This document shows positions 41,650 to 52,241 of a stretch of 64,000 nt of DNA, piece after piece. Made by a program: the position numbers and the translations under genes. The DNA lies in NCBI GenBank assembly GCA_029379385.1, contig CM055609.1, positions 4,464,001-4,528,000 of the forward strand. Direction: 5' to 3'. Below the pieces are notes generated by a model. It was not told the DNA's origin. It ran no database searches and worked only from the letters and a program-made list of their open reading frames with translations. The stretch comes from Quillaja saponaria (taxonomy: Eukaryota; Streptophyta; Magnoliopsida; Fabales; Quillajaceae). Position 1 is the first letter of the stretch. Each line of letters begins with the position of its first letter.

Positions 41650-41850
41650 TCCAATTAGAGGAATAATTGGATCGTTGGCTAAAGCGAAATTTTGTAATGC
41701 ATTGGGGCATCCCATTAGTAAGCCGATTTGGGCCGATTCATCAGATTTGGATATTATTGAACGATTTGTGCGGATATGCAGAAATATTTCTCATTATTAC
41801 AAAGGGTCCTCAAAAAAAAAGAATTTGTATCGAGTAAAATATATATTTCA
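41650..41850 (+). pseudogene. matK: Nuclear insert of chloroplast matK (C-terminal domain fragment)
   Basis: In one frame this reads [20 protein letters not shown], then [31 protein letters not shown] and NLYRVKYIF. This is the conserved domain X region of the plastid group II intron maturase MatK. Only about 65 codons are present, before and after which the sequence is ordinary AT-rich nuclear DNA, so this is a nuclear plastid-DNA insert (NUPT) and not a functional gene. The frame happens to be open from an ATG at 41537, and the changes look mild, so it may not be very old. Confidence 0.85.
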
Positions 41851-41879
41851 AGTTGGGCTGTCAAGCCCAAATTAAAGTT

Positions 41880-43237
41880 TAGCTCAGCTCAAGTTTTTCT
41901 TCTTTTTGTTTTCTTTTTCATTATACGCTAATTCTATGGGCTTTTGAGCCTAATTAAAGTTTTGCCCAATTTTTTTATTTTTTTTCTTAATAATGTCTTG
42001 GCCACTTGCTAAATAGTAATAAGTTCACAACCAATAGTACAAACTTTAAATACAAAGTCTCATCCTTTAAAACTGGAGCTCAAAAAATGAAAAATAAAAC
42101 TCAAGTCCAAACTTAAAACAAAGCTACTGCAACTAACATATATAAAAGAAAAAACTCTAGTATTCCTTCACAAGGTCATCAGCATCATCAAACTGATCAG
42201 CTCCAAACTACCAAGCAATGCACTTTCTGTAATTAGAGAAATATATAGCATGTTATATACTGCACTCAATTTTCATTGGTAAGAGACAACCAAATGATAG
42301 CTCAAAAAAGTTAAAATTACAAACAATAGCAGCAACTATTTTACTTCCTCGTGTATAAAATAATGCCTATCTCTACAACAACCATAACCAAGAACACGCT
42401 AAAAGGAACGGAAAAAGACCATAAAGAACAATGTAGGACCCTATTATATAGTGTACTCAATGTTCAACAATACCACGTCTTATCAATCAGGGTTATGTAT
42501 ACCATCATAATCTAGTTCAATTAACAGGGATAAATATACTGACGAGGTATCCTTACACTTTATAGATGGTGAAAACTCTAGTCTATTCTTTACTACAAAA
42601 ATAAGACCAAAACTTCCCCGTGTATAAAATATCAAGGATAAGAAACAATGGCAAATAACCAAGTCAAATTGTCAGCTCTGGACCTCTGATACCACTTTTC
42701 AGTTGCTAAAGGAGACATAATGACATATCCATACCCAAGATCAATAAAACTTAACAATTGGTGAATTGAGAGAAAAGAAAAAAGAAAATTAACCATAGCA
42801 AACTTCTACCAAAGGTGATAGACTATTTACACAAGGAAATAATGCAATATTCCACCAAAAAGTAAAGAAAAAACATAATACGGCAATCAAAACTAAATTG
42901 TGTGTCCCATTGGAGGGAGAGGTCGTATGAAATATTAAAGTTAACGTTAACACTATTAGAGTATTAGTAAACAGTTGTATTCCGGCAAGTATGCATAGTG
43001 CATACTATTAGAAACTATGAAGAAAAGTTAGAAACTGACACTAAAAATAAGCATCCAAAAGACATAAAGCATAGATTTCATGTGCTTTACTTGCATTTCG
43101 TACTTAGCCGTTTCATTTTTACAATTTATATGACCCACAAAACCTCAAACAATTTCAGAAAAAAAACATAGATATCACAACAAGCAAGAAAAGAATGGAG
43201 CAGAGCAATACCCGTTTCAAACATATGAGTTTTGAGT
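41880..43237. other. Region downstream of the hAT-type exons
   Basis: No supported coding exon. It probably includes the 3' UTR and introns of the gene whose last coding exons lie at 43238-43496, on the minus strand. Confidence 0.35.
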
Positions 43238-43496
43238 TTATTCCACGATCATTGGCAAGGCTTCTGATGTTTCCATTGAAGATGAAGCCTCTACATTAAA
43301 AGAAACACAAAATTTTTATATTGTTTAAGGTTTCAACTACTTAATTATTTAATAATTAGAAATAATACCTTCTTCGATACTTAATGAACCCACAAGATAA
43401 TCCAATGCATCAGCAGCCTCAATAGTTGATGTGGATGGGGACAACCAATTTTCCAAGCAAATGAATGCTTCTACAGTTTTTGGGGATAAGGAACTC
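43238..43496 (-). mobile_element. Last two coding exons of an hAT-type transposase-like gene
   Basis: Exon 43496-43369 reads SSLSPKTVEAFICLENWL, then IEAADALDYLVGSLSIEE. Exon 43290-43238 reads EASSSMETSEALPMIVE and a stop at 43238-43240. Both are bounded by good splice sites (TTTTAG|G, GAAG|GTATT, AATGTAG|AGG) and the frame continues across the 78-base intron. The block around SSLSPKTVEAFICLENWL is the extreme C-terminal end of the hAT dimerisation domain, as in plant BED-type DAYSLEEPER/RICESLEEPER proteins. The rest of the transposase, which should lie at higher coordinates on this strand, is not found. It could be a deleted element, or an exon captured by another gene. Confidence 0.6.
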
Positions 43497-46100
43497 CTAA
43501 AACAATATCAATATAATCCTCAGTTATAGAGTTTGGATTCTCCATTATGTATAAGCTGTAATTTATATAATTAATGTTAATTAAGGAAAATACAGTACAA
43601 TTTATTGCAGAAAACTCATATCGGTACACAACTATCTAACATGCTGTGGTATAATCATTAAGCAACACCAGCTGACAAATCAAGAAGGTAATGAATAACA
43701 AAGCATTCATTCTTCAAAAGGATAAACTATCACAAACAGGGAATGCGAATCTCTTCAAGATAACCAGATAAATAGCTTCTTCTTTTTTTTTTTAATAGTA
43801 ATGCTAAACAATTTTTAAGATTTACACAACCATGAACCATACCATTACCTACATTAAAGTTTTAACTTAACAATTATCTAAGCTGCTTTATTAACAGCTG
43901 CAGAATTGCATTCTAAACACATCCATTAAAACTCAATTAAATACAAAACATGTCTTAGCAACATGTTCGTGGTCCTAACTAGCTGAATCTAAAGTAGCTT
44001 CCAGTCACTTTTCTCTGGATCAAATTCAGAATCAACCAGTCCTATAAATTCATACAAGCTTATCAAATCCATGAACAACATTAGGCGGGAAATAAAAATG
44101 TGATATCTTGCAAAAGCGAAATATCAAAAGAGCATATCTTATTAACAGTTTGGAATTGACTAAACTCTGGTCACTGAGTATCTAACAATTATTAAAATGC
44201 AACTAAGTCATGCATCTAAAATCTCCCCAAAGACAAATAGTGAACAATATGTCCTTATATGCCAGTGATGTTCTTCAACAAAGCAAGAGCAACTTTCAAC
44301 CAAAAGGTTCCTTGACAATCTCAAAATTGAACTTTACAAAAAGAAAATTGCAAGTATGTATTATAGTTGTGTCGGTGAAAAATGAAAAGGAAGAACCAAT
44401 ATTACCATATATGTCAAAAAGATGCCTAAAATAAACAACAGGTAAAGGACAAGAGCATCTCTGATCTAGTAAAGTATAACTAATCAACTCCCACTTAAAA
44501 TTCAATCTTCAATATATGGATACCAAATTAGATGACAGAAAGTAGAATTCCATAGGCCAACCTATATCACATGTTCCCCATTTTGTCCTGTTACATATCT
44601 ATGAGATCCAAACCATCTAAATACATATACATCCACACAAAGAATAAAAACTAACCAAGCTTTTGAATTTCAGAATGCATGTGATGTCTGTTAAGAGTGC
44701 TTTATGTGTGTATGAAGTGCCTTGAACATCCAAGCCATGGAAATGAAATAGAAAGTGCAGATTCAATTAATCCTTATAAGAGGAACAAGTTTAAAAATGG
44801 TCATCTAAGAAAAAGGGGTTTCAAGTAGAAGTGTTTAACGTAGGATTATACTGCCTTCAATTCTCAAATCCTTCTGCTCAAAGGGTCAAATCTGAATTTT
44901 CGCTTTCTCCTAAAAAAAACAGAGAAGCTTTTTTGCGATTGAGAAGATATTACCCAGCACAACAACGATGAATGCAAAAAAAAAAAAAAAAAAAAAAGGA
45001 GGGAAGCAACCATTTCTTTATGGTATTATTTCTGCAAAGCTTCAAAGAGAACTACTCCAAATGTTAATAAAAAAGAGAGAAAGAGCATGATAGAAATAGC
45101 AAGAAAGAGTACTCAAAAATCACATGTTTTTGTATTCCCTCCCCGAATGAATGAATTATTGAATTCAAATAGATTTTGGAAAAAAAGAGAGTCAAGATTT
45201 CACAGTAAAGCTATGAAACAAAATGTCTTGAAGGAAGTTACATAACACTAGGCCTGTTTTACACAGTAGTACATTAAAGAAAATAGAAATTGAATAAATA
45301 ATATGAAGTTTGGAATAATGTAATCTAGAATAGTAAATGATTCAACTAAAAAACAATCCAGGGCCGCTACAATAAGCGCGGTTCTTTAATAGGAAGAAAT
45401 TCTAAAACAGACTCTTAGTTCGTGAAGTTGAATACAGAAGTGGTAAGTACTAAAGAATTTTCCAATGAAAACCCATATCATACTCAAAACGAGAAACGTT
45501 GTCAGATTCTTCTTCAAATTTTGTGAACTTAATGGCAATTTGAAGTTGTAATAGGAAGAAACCTTGAAATAGCAGAAAATTGAGAGGAAAAAAAAGAAAC
45601 CAACTATGTACGAAGAGAAAGGAAAGGCCAACATCGGAACAATGGAATTTTTGGGAAAATCTTACAAAACAACCCGAAAATCCCAGAGAGGCAAAAAGAG
45701 AAAATACTCACTGGGTATTCGTGAATTTCAACATATCCGTACAATCAAAATTGCTTTGCTTGATCTTTTTTGTTGGGATTTTCGCTCTCCTTCTTCTTCT
45801 TCAATGGCGTAGAACGGTTAACAATATTGGTCAAGGAGAATCGTACTGCTACGGCGTGTACATTGGAGAAGATGAAAAAGAGTGAGAGATCGAAGGAGAA
45901 GGCTCGGAGGACTGCAGAAGAAATTAGGGCTAGAAGAAGAAATTGAGATTCAGCTTTTTCATTGGATAAACCGAACTCGACCCAACTTATACTGGTTACA
46001 AAATCATACAAACTCGATTTGTACTATTTTCTTTTAATATCTGAACCGACCCGACCTTAATTAGGCCGGGTTAGTATGTCGGGTAACCCGACCATGACCA
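43497..46100. other. Region upstream of the hAT-type exons
   Basis: No hAT catalytic exon is recognisable. A segment at 45560-45960 has a 5'-UTR-like composition on the minus strand, and GGTCGGGT-type motifs at 46020-46090 resemble hAT subterminal repeats. Similar CCCGACCCAACTCG occurs at 41565, so 41.5-46.1 kb may be one decayed element. The junction with F-box flank DNA is at about 46104. A run of 23 A lies at 44976-44998. Confidence 0.35.
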
Positions 46101-46103
46101 GGG

Positions 46104-47770
46104 TTACAGCAAACAGCTGAGATTTTCCACTGCTGCAACAAAAAGCAGCCTACCCTTAAAGAAAGAGGGGCAACAAAAAAACTAAATGGTCATATCCAGG
46201 CAATCACATGCATCCTCAGCTTAATTTCCAAGAAAACTAGATATGAACTTCACTTAACATACAGAAGCAAAAGTAATAGATAAACATAAAAATCTATTGT
46301 AATTCAACATCTTTTTAAAAAAATCAAGAGGTGTCTCTAGTTGAAGATTTCAGCATATTATAACCTGAGCAATATTGTAATTCAACAACTTGAAGAACTC
46401 TAATTTCATAATACGAATAAGATGATAGAACAGTAAGTCATGTGAATACATAAGTTGTTAAAGATTATATATCAATCAGTAGAGACCACATAATAATATA
46501 TAGAATATACACTACAGAAATTCGTCATTCGTCAGTTCTGAATCAATTATAATGACGACCAAACAATCTATGGAAGTAGCAATTAGACTAATAAGGTCTA
46601 TCTATTGTGAGTACTTATTTAATTACAGGTATTAATTTTATTTTTTATTTTTTATTTTATCTCATGTGTAATAATGAGTAAACTAAATTGTAACAAATGC
46701 AAAAATAATTTATTTTCAAGATAAAAAAGAAAGAAAAAATACAATCTCTTTAAATGCATGAGATTGTCATTGTTTTTTTCTATTTTTAAACAACTACTCA
46801 AGTTACTTATGAAGAAAATATATTAATCACTGAGAGCTTAGCTCAAGTGGTTGACACCAGTCTTCCATCTCTCAGTGTCGTGTTCAAGCACTCCTAATGT
46901 ATCAATATATATATATATTAATAAAAATAAATTTAAGTCATGTAATATATTTTCCAAAAACAAAGACAATAAATTAATAGAATGAAATTCAAGACATGCC
47001 AACAACAAAAATCATCAACATAGACCCAAGGACCATATGAACAAATGGTAATTTTCATCCTCATTCTTCAAATTGCAACTGTACTCAGATGTTCTAGGAG
47101 TAAATTATAAAAAATTTGGTGAAATTATATTGGTCATCTCATCTGATAATGATGCAAATTGCTTTTTAATTAGTCTCTGAATTTGTTAAAAATTAAATGA
47201 ACTCAGTTCTAAATATAATTTGGTGAAAAGAATTAGGAAAAAAAAAATTTTAATTATGTTGTTATAACCCATCCCTAATTATGATATCCTAATATAATTA
47301 CAGTAAATTAATACTAATTATAATATCTTAATTGTAATACGGTATCCTAACTTTAATTACGGTGCTAATCTTTACTCCTTGAAATAAATAACTGTTTTTT
47401 TTTTTTTCCTTGCGCTTGGATGTAAATTTATGTGTCATCATATATAAACCGCAAACACAAACGCACCCCCAAAAGCAAACCCAGTATTATCCAAATAAAT
47501 TGGACTCTTGCGCTCTTTTCAATTGGGTCTACACACTTCTAACGAATTAGGTAATAATTACGTTAAAATTATTCCACGATCCCTTGGTCTTATTCTAATT
47601 TTTCAACCCCAATTACACTTCTAGTTTGACACGGTTTCTATTGACCCCTTATGATCAAACTGTAACCATATAACATCAGGAGTAAATAAAAACAAAATTT
47701 GGTGAAATTAAATTGGTCAAGTCGCTTTCTAATTAGTTGATGAATTTGTGCTCCAAGCTAGCTTCAGCAT
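46104..47770. repeat. F-box flank copy with the gene itself deleted
   Basis: 46104-46640 matches the 3' flanks near 24420, 29790 and 52830. It passes directly, at about 46640, into sequence matching the 5' flanks at 32720 and 55930. The F-box gene between them is absent. Interrupted by the SINE at 46828. Confidence 0.65.
46821..46922 (+). mobile_element. tRNA-derived SINE with target-site duplication
   Basis: The A-box-like part is TTAGCTCAAGTGGTTG and the B-box-like part GTGTTCAAGCACTCC, about 45 bases apart. An AT-rich tail follows. The 7-base TATTAAT flanks it on both sides (46821-46827 and 46916-46922) as a target-site duplication. The paralogous flanks near 32895 and 56095 lack the insert, which gives natural empty sites. 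Short, so possibly 3'-truncated. Confidence 0.7.
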
Positions 47771-48230
47771 CTTCTAGCTCTGTAATGATCACCATCACCG
47801 TCAAAAAACAAAGACTAGTAATATAATTATAAGATCCTCCCTCCATCACAGAAGGACCACAAAAATCAGCCAAGGCAACACCATGCATTCATACGGATCA
47901 AGAATTAGAATGTTACTTGAATTATGTATTAGAATCATTGATTAGATTAATTATGATAAATTGTGAGTGAGATTGATAATTAATTATTCATGTAAGACTT
48001 ACCTTTTATTCAAGGGTCTCACAATAATAGGAAATCATATAAGCTTTGTGAAATTAATATTTAAATTACCATTGTCAATTAATTCTCAGAAGTTTATTTA
48101 CTTTCAATCTTTAGTTAGAACCTCGTCTTCTTCTTTATTATAGATAAAGAATTTACACGGCAGAATATAGTTAATTTTGAAATGTTCCAATGCAAATCAT
48201 AAATAAATATATACTAACTAATATCATTTT

Positions 48231-48290
48231 GAGCAATTATATCTAATTAATACCCTTTTGAGCAATTATATCTAATTAATACCCTTTTGA
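48231..48290. repeat. 29-bp tandem duplication
   Basis: Two adjacent copies of a unit containing AGCAATTATATCTAATTAA and ending ACCCTTTTG. Confidence 0.85.
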
Positions 48291-48297
48291 GTTTATT

Positions 48298-48460
48298 GAC
48301 AGTTATCATTTACATCTTCTCGTCATTGAAAGCTTCAGATATATCAGACAGTTATCATTTACATCTTCTCGTCATTGAAAGCTTTTGAAAGCTTCAGATA
48401 TATCAGACAGTTATCATTTACATCTTCTCGTCATTGAAAGCTTCAGATATATCAGATTGC
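48298..48460. repeat. Triplicated 57-bp tandem repeat
   Basis: Three adjacent units, each starting ACAGTTATCATTTACATC and ending TTCAGATATATCAGA. The middle unit has an 11-base internal duplication (TTGAAAGCTTT). Near-perfect identity suggests recent expansion. Confidence 0.9.
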
Positions 48461-48643
48461 TTACTGTGAAAAGACAAATACTAAAATAGTGAATAGAATC
48501 ATCATTTGTAGTGTGGTGATTGGGACAAACTCTTATTTTTCTTTGAGCACTCTTATTTTTCTTTTGAGTTTATTCACCGTTGTGTTTGTTTTCTCACTCT
48601 TATGCTGAGTAGAATAAAATGATATGATTTGCATAGTGGTAAT

Positions 48644-48732
48644 GTTGCTTTCTAGAAATAGTTTTCTAGAAATAGTGAATGTTGCTTTCTAGAAATATTG
48701 AACGTTGCTTTCTAGAAATACTGAATGTTGAC
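48644..48732. repeat. Short tandem repeat around TTGCTTTCTAGAAATA
   Basis: Three units of about 31-33 bases containing GTTGCTTTCTAGAAATA, plus one partial unit. The inner TTTCTAGAAA is palindromic. Confidence 0.85.
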
Positions 48733-49139
48733 GTAGACTATCTATATATCATGGTTTATCAACTTTTGCAATAAATAACTTGCTTATCTAAGTCAACAAA
48801 AGCGGCAAGCCATATGCTTAATATGAGTATCTTTACTTTATTTTATATTTTTGTGTGAAAGGAACATATTAACGAAAGAATTTGAATGGTTTATTTTGTA
48901 AAATTTTCTGTGTAAATATGTATTCGTAAAACATGAATGATACTCAACTAAATTAAGTCTGAAATTTAATTTAGTTAGGTAGGTTATATGAATTATTTTT
49001 TTAATCATAGCGATCCGATATAATATTTTTAGTAATTCTTAAAGCAGTCATATTTTTCTTGATAACTGTTTCCATGTAAGTTTCGATCTCTCATTATCAC
49101 GTTTAACACCAAACACCTGTACCAAGTCACATTTCTTAA

Positions 49140-50650
49140 CTACTGCGTCTATTGGCCTACATTATATATGTCCAAACCAACGTAGGCAATTCTCCTCATT
49201 TTCTCCTCAATAGGTTCTACTTTCACTTTCCTACGGATCTTCGCATTTCTTATTCTATCATTTCTTGTATGTCCGGTTATCCATCTCAATATTTTTATTT
49301 CGGCTACTCCTATCTTATGCAAGTGTTGCTTCTTAACTGCCCAACATTTGGTACCATACAGCATAACTGGTCTCACTGTTGTCTTGTAAAATTTTTCTTT
49401 CAATCTATTGGGACTTTTAGGATCACATAAAACTCCCAAAGTACTTCGTCACTTCACCCACCATGCCTTGATCTTATGGTTTACATCATACTCAATTGTG
49501 TCATCTTTTTGTATAAATGAACCTAAATACTTAAACACGTCCTTTGTAAGGATTGTTTGACTATCCAAAATTATTTCAGTCGAGCCTTCTCTAGTTTCAC
49601 TGAAATCGCACTCCATATATTCAATATTTGTCCGACTCAATCTAAAGTCTTTAGATTCTAACGCATTCCTCCACATTTCTAGTTTGAAATTTAAATCTTC
49701 TTTAGTTTCATCTACCAATATGATATCATCAAAAAATAGCATACACCATGGAGCCCTATCTTGAATATTATAGGTAAGTTCATCAATGACTAAAACAAAT
49801 AGGTAAGGGCTTAAGGATAAACCTTAGTGAACACCTATCGTGATTGGGAACTTTCTAGTCATATCATCTACTGTCCGCACCTTAGTCATTACTCCCTCAT
49901 ACATATCTTTAATAACTTCTACGTATTTAGTTAGGACTTTTTTCTTTTAGAGTACCCACCACTAGACTTGTCTTGGCACTCTATCATATGTTTTTTTCTA
50001 AATCAATAAAGGCCATGTGAAGATCATTTTTCTTTTCTCTATATTTCTCCATTAATCTTCTAAGTATGGAAATAGCCTCCATTATTGATCTTCCCGGCAT
50101 AAAACCAAATTGATTATCATAAACTATAGTCTCATTCATAAGCTTACGCTCAATCACTCTCTCCCACAGCTTTATTGTATTACTTATAAGTTTTATTCCT
50201 TAATAATTCGTACAACTTTGAATATCTCATTTATTCTTATAAATAGGGATCAACGTACTCTTCTTCCACTTATCGGGTATTTTCTTGGTTACTAAAATCT
50301 TGGTAAAAAAATTTGTAAGCCAAGTTACTCTAATATCTCCTAAGCATTTCCAAACTTTTATTGGTATATCATCTGGACCCATTGCCTTATCATTCTTCAT
50401 CTTATGAATAGCTTCTTTAACCTCTTGTTTTCTAATCCGCCAACAAATTAGTGGTTCGTATCATCAAAGACGTCATCAAGGTTCTCAATATCACCCCTTA
50501 ACTCTCCATTAAATAAAATATCGAAATAAGTTCACCATCTCTCATTAATCTCGTCTTCCGTAACTAAAACCCTATCAGTCTCATCCTTAATACTTGAAAT
50601 CTTGTATGACATAAATGATCTGAAATTTATTTATCTTCCCCATCTTAGTT
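49140..50650 (-). mobile_element. Degraded LINE (non-LTR retrotransposon), reverse-transcriptase part
   Basis: On the minus strand, in order and in shifting frames: KNDKAMGPDDIPIKVWKCLG near 50350-50400, then DNQFGFMPGRSIMEAI near 50080, MLFFDDIILVDETKEDLNFK from 49742 (the FxDD catalytic motif), YLGSFIQKDDTIEYDVNHKI near 49500, and TVRPVMLYGTKCWAVKK near 49350. This order is that of a plant LINE reverse transcriptase and its downstream region. Several stops and frameshifts make it inactive. The endonuclease end and a poly-A tail are not seen. Confidence 0.85.
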
Positions 50651-51280
50651 TCCAAGTTTTTATATTCTCTTCCCTTCTCACTATATAAGATTGATTTTAT
50701 TTCAAATATTTTTTGTTTGTAACAATAAAAAAAAGGTTTTAAGTATAATTATTTAATTGTAATTCTTTGCTCAGCAGGTCAGGAAAAGAAAAAACATGTC
50801 CAAAACGTTGCATGGCGTACATAAGCGGCTTGCATGGCTAGTCAAGCTTAACTCAAGCGTCCAGGAATCTATAAAATAATATATTCCACTAATTATGGCA
50901 AAATTTGACTCGGGGACCAAATAACGAACGTACGAGTATTTATTCATGAATCTATAAATCTTAATTGAACGGTTTGGACCCACCAAAGTTGAAACACAGA
51001 TGTTTAGACCTGAGTTGATCAGTAATTAGTTTGCTTTTGCCAATCAGACATGTCTAGCTACCATAACTATCCCACATCCAAATTCCAATGATACTAAGAT
51101 TCCTTCTGCTACTTTAAATAATTGGAGTGTCACGTCAAATCTGTACAGTACGCAGCGTATGTCATGTATTTATAGCCGATCAATGTGCTGTGTCCATTCT
51201 ACTTACTCCTCTTCAAATCTCAATTCTCATTTTTCTTCATCCTTCTTGGACTAAGTTTCTATAGGTAGTAGGTAATCTTA
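50651..51280 (+). promoter_or_regulatory. Upstream region of the B3 gene at 51281
   Basis: A TATTTATAG element at about 51167-51175 lies some 105 bases before the start codon. Nothing else is supported between the LINE remnant and the B3 gene. Confidence 0.4.
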
Positions 51281-51643
51281 ATGGAGACTCTGATCTTTCA
51301 GAAAAAACTTGGAAAAACAGATGTCGGGCACCGGTTTCAATTTCCAACTAAACATCAAAAAACTCATCTTCCCCAAATTATACCAGGTCGCTACCAAGTT
51401 GATTTCAAGGTTAAGTATTGCAATGAGCAAAAGGGACACATGTTTCGTTGCAATATTCGGAAGGGGCCACATAGCAAACCAGTAATACGTAGAGGCTGGA
51501 GTCAAATTGCTCATGATAAAGAGTTTAAAGAAGGAGATTTGCTCAAATTCTACAAGGTGGAAGGTGATTCTGTACAATACAAGTTTGAAGTGCACAGAAA
51601 GATTGTGCTTCTTGGTAAGGAAATTTGGGCTCTTGTCCAGTAA
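51281..51643 (+). CDS. Small single-domain B3 protein, intact (120 aa)
   Basis: Intronless 120-residue frame, one B3-like domain from about residue 5 to the end: IFQKKLGKTDVGHRFQFPT, then HMFRCNIRKG, SKPVIRRGWSQIAHDKEFKE, EGDLLKFYKVEGDS and LLGKEIWALVQ. It is very similar to the gene at 58940 on the other strand, and its 3' flank (to about 51918) is the inverted copy of 58490-58940. Similarity to the B3 pseudogene at 28261 is also high. The open frame and the conservative differences suggest it is still under constraint. Likely a nuclear DNA-binding protein; targets unknown. Confidence 0.78.
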   Translation: METLIFQKKLGKTDVGHRFQFPTKHQKTHLPQIIPGRYQVDFKVKYCNEQKGHMFRCNIRKGPHSKPVIRRGWSQIAHDKEFKEGDLLKFYKVEGDSVQYKFEVHRKIVLLGKEIWALVQ

Positions 51644-51703
51644 CCCTAGCTAGCTAGCACGATCCTCCTGCTAGCTATGTTTAAAAATGAATAAATAAGA
51701 TAA

Positions 51704-51830
51704 TGAAGGTGTGAACTTTGTTTTCTAGTAATGAGTAAATGAAGTGCTAATTATGTCGTCTCTTCTTCTTGAAGGTGTGAACTTGTTTTCTAGTAACGAG
51801 TCAATGAAGTGCTAATTATTTCGTCTTTTC
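51704..51830. repeat. 67-bp tandem duplication in B3 3' flank
   Basis: Two units starting GAAGGTGTGAACTT and including TTTTCTAGTAA and AATGAAGTGCTAATTAT. The inverted paralogous flank at 58560-58720 carries a related but differently rearranged stretch. Confidence 0.8.
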
Positions 51831-51924
51831 TATTTATGTTCACGTCATAAAGACAAAATGAAAGATCCTTTATGTAAAATCCAAATGTCTTTTTCCCTTT
51901 TTGCTATATTATTAGAAAATAATT

Positions 51925-52241
51925 ACTCTAAATCTTCTAAATGTTCCTGTTCCTCGTAGATTTCAATTTCCGTGCCAAAAGGGTATCCATCGCAATTAAA
52001 AATGAGTTTACTGACTTTGATAAAGGCATCTCTGTGGGATAGTACTTTGATCACAAAGTTCTGCAAATGATAGAAATCATCAGGAAAGTCATCACAATCG
52101 AAGCGAAGGGGGGAAGAGAAGTCCATAAATATCTCCATCTTGTATCCAAAACACAACTTTGCACCGCAATATTGGTGCCAAGAAATGAAAAGATATGTTG
52201 AGTATACCATCAAGTAAATTGCTTAGCCCATCCTCCACCAT
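51925..52241 (-). pseudogene. F-box copy 5, 5' fragment
   Basis: The minus-strand start MVEDGLSNLLDGIL at 52241 is followed by a frameshift (bases lost around 52190-52200). Next come DDFYHLQNFVIKVLSHRDAF and GYPFGTEIEIYEEQEHLED, then the similarity stops at about 51925. The LRR part and second exon are gone. The breakpoint coincides with the end of the inverted B3 flank, so the fragment was cut when the B3 segment was inserted or inverted. Confidence 0.8.

Noticed and set aside
41537..41875. Complete 112-residue gene
   Set aside because: The only recognisable part is a plastid matK fragment. The ends are unrelated nuclear sequence.
45580..45885. Gene in the 45.6-46.0 kb open frames
   Set aside because: Overlapping frames on both strands, no domain. 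It looks like a leader or UTR segment.
46821..46922. Functional tRNA gene
   Set aside because: Only internal promoter-like boxes are present; no paired acceptor stem or anticodon arm. A target-site duplication marks it as a SINE.
49152..49430. Plus-strand open frame in the LINE region
   Set aside because: Shadow of the minus-strand reverse-transcriptase sequence.
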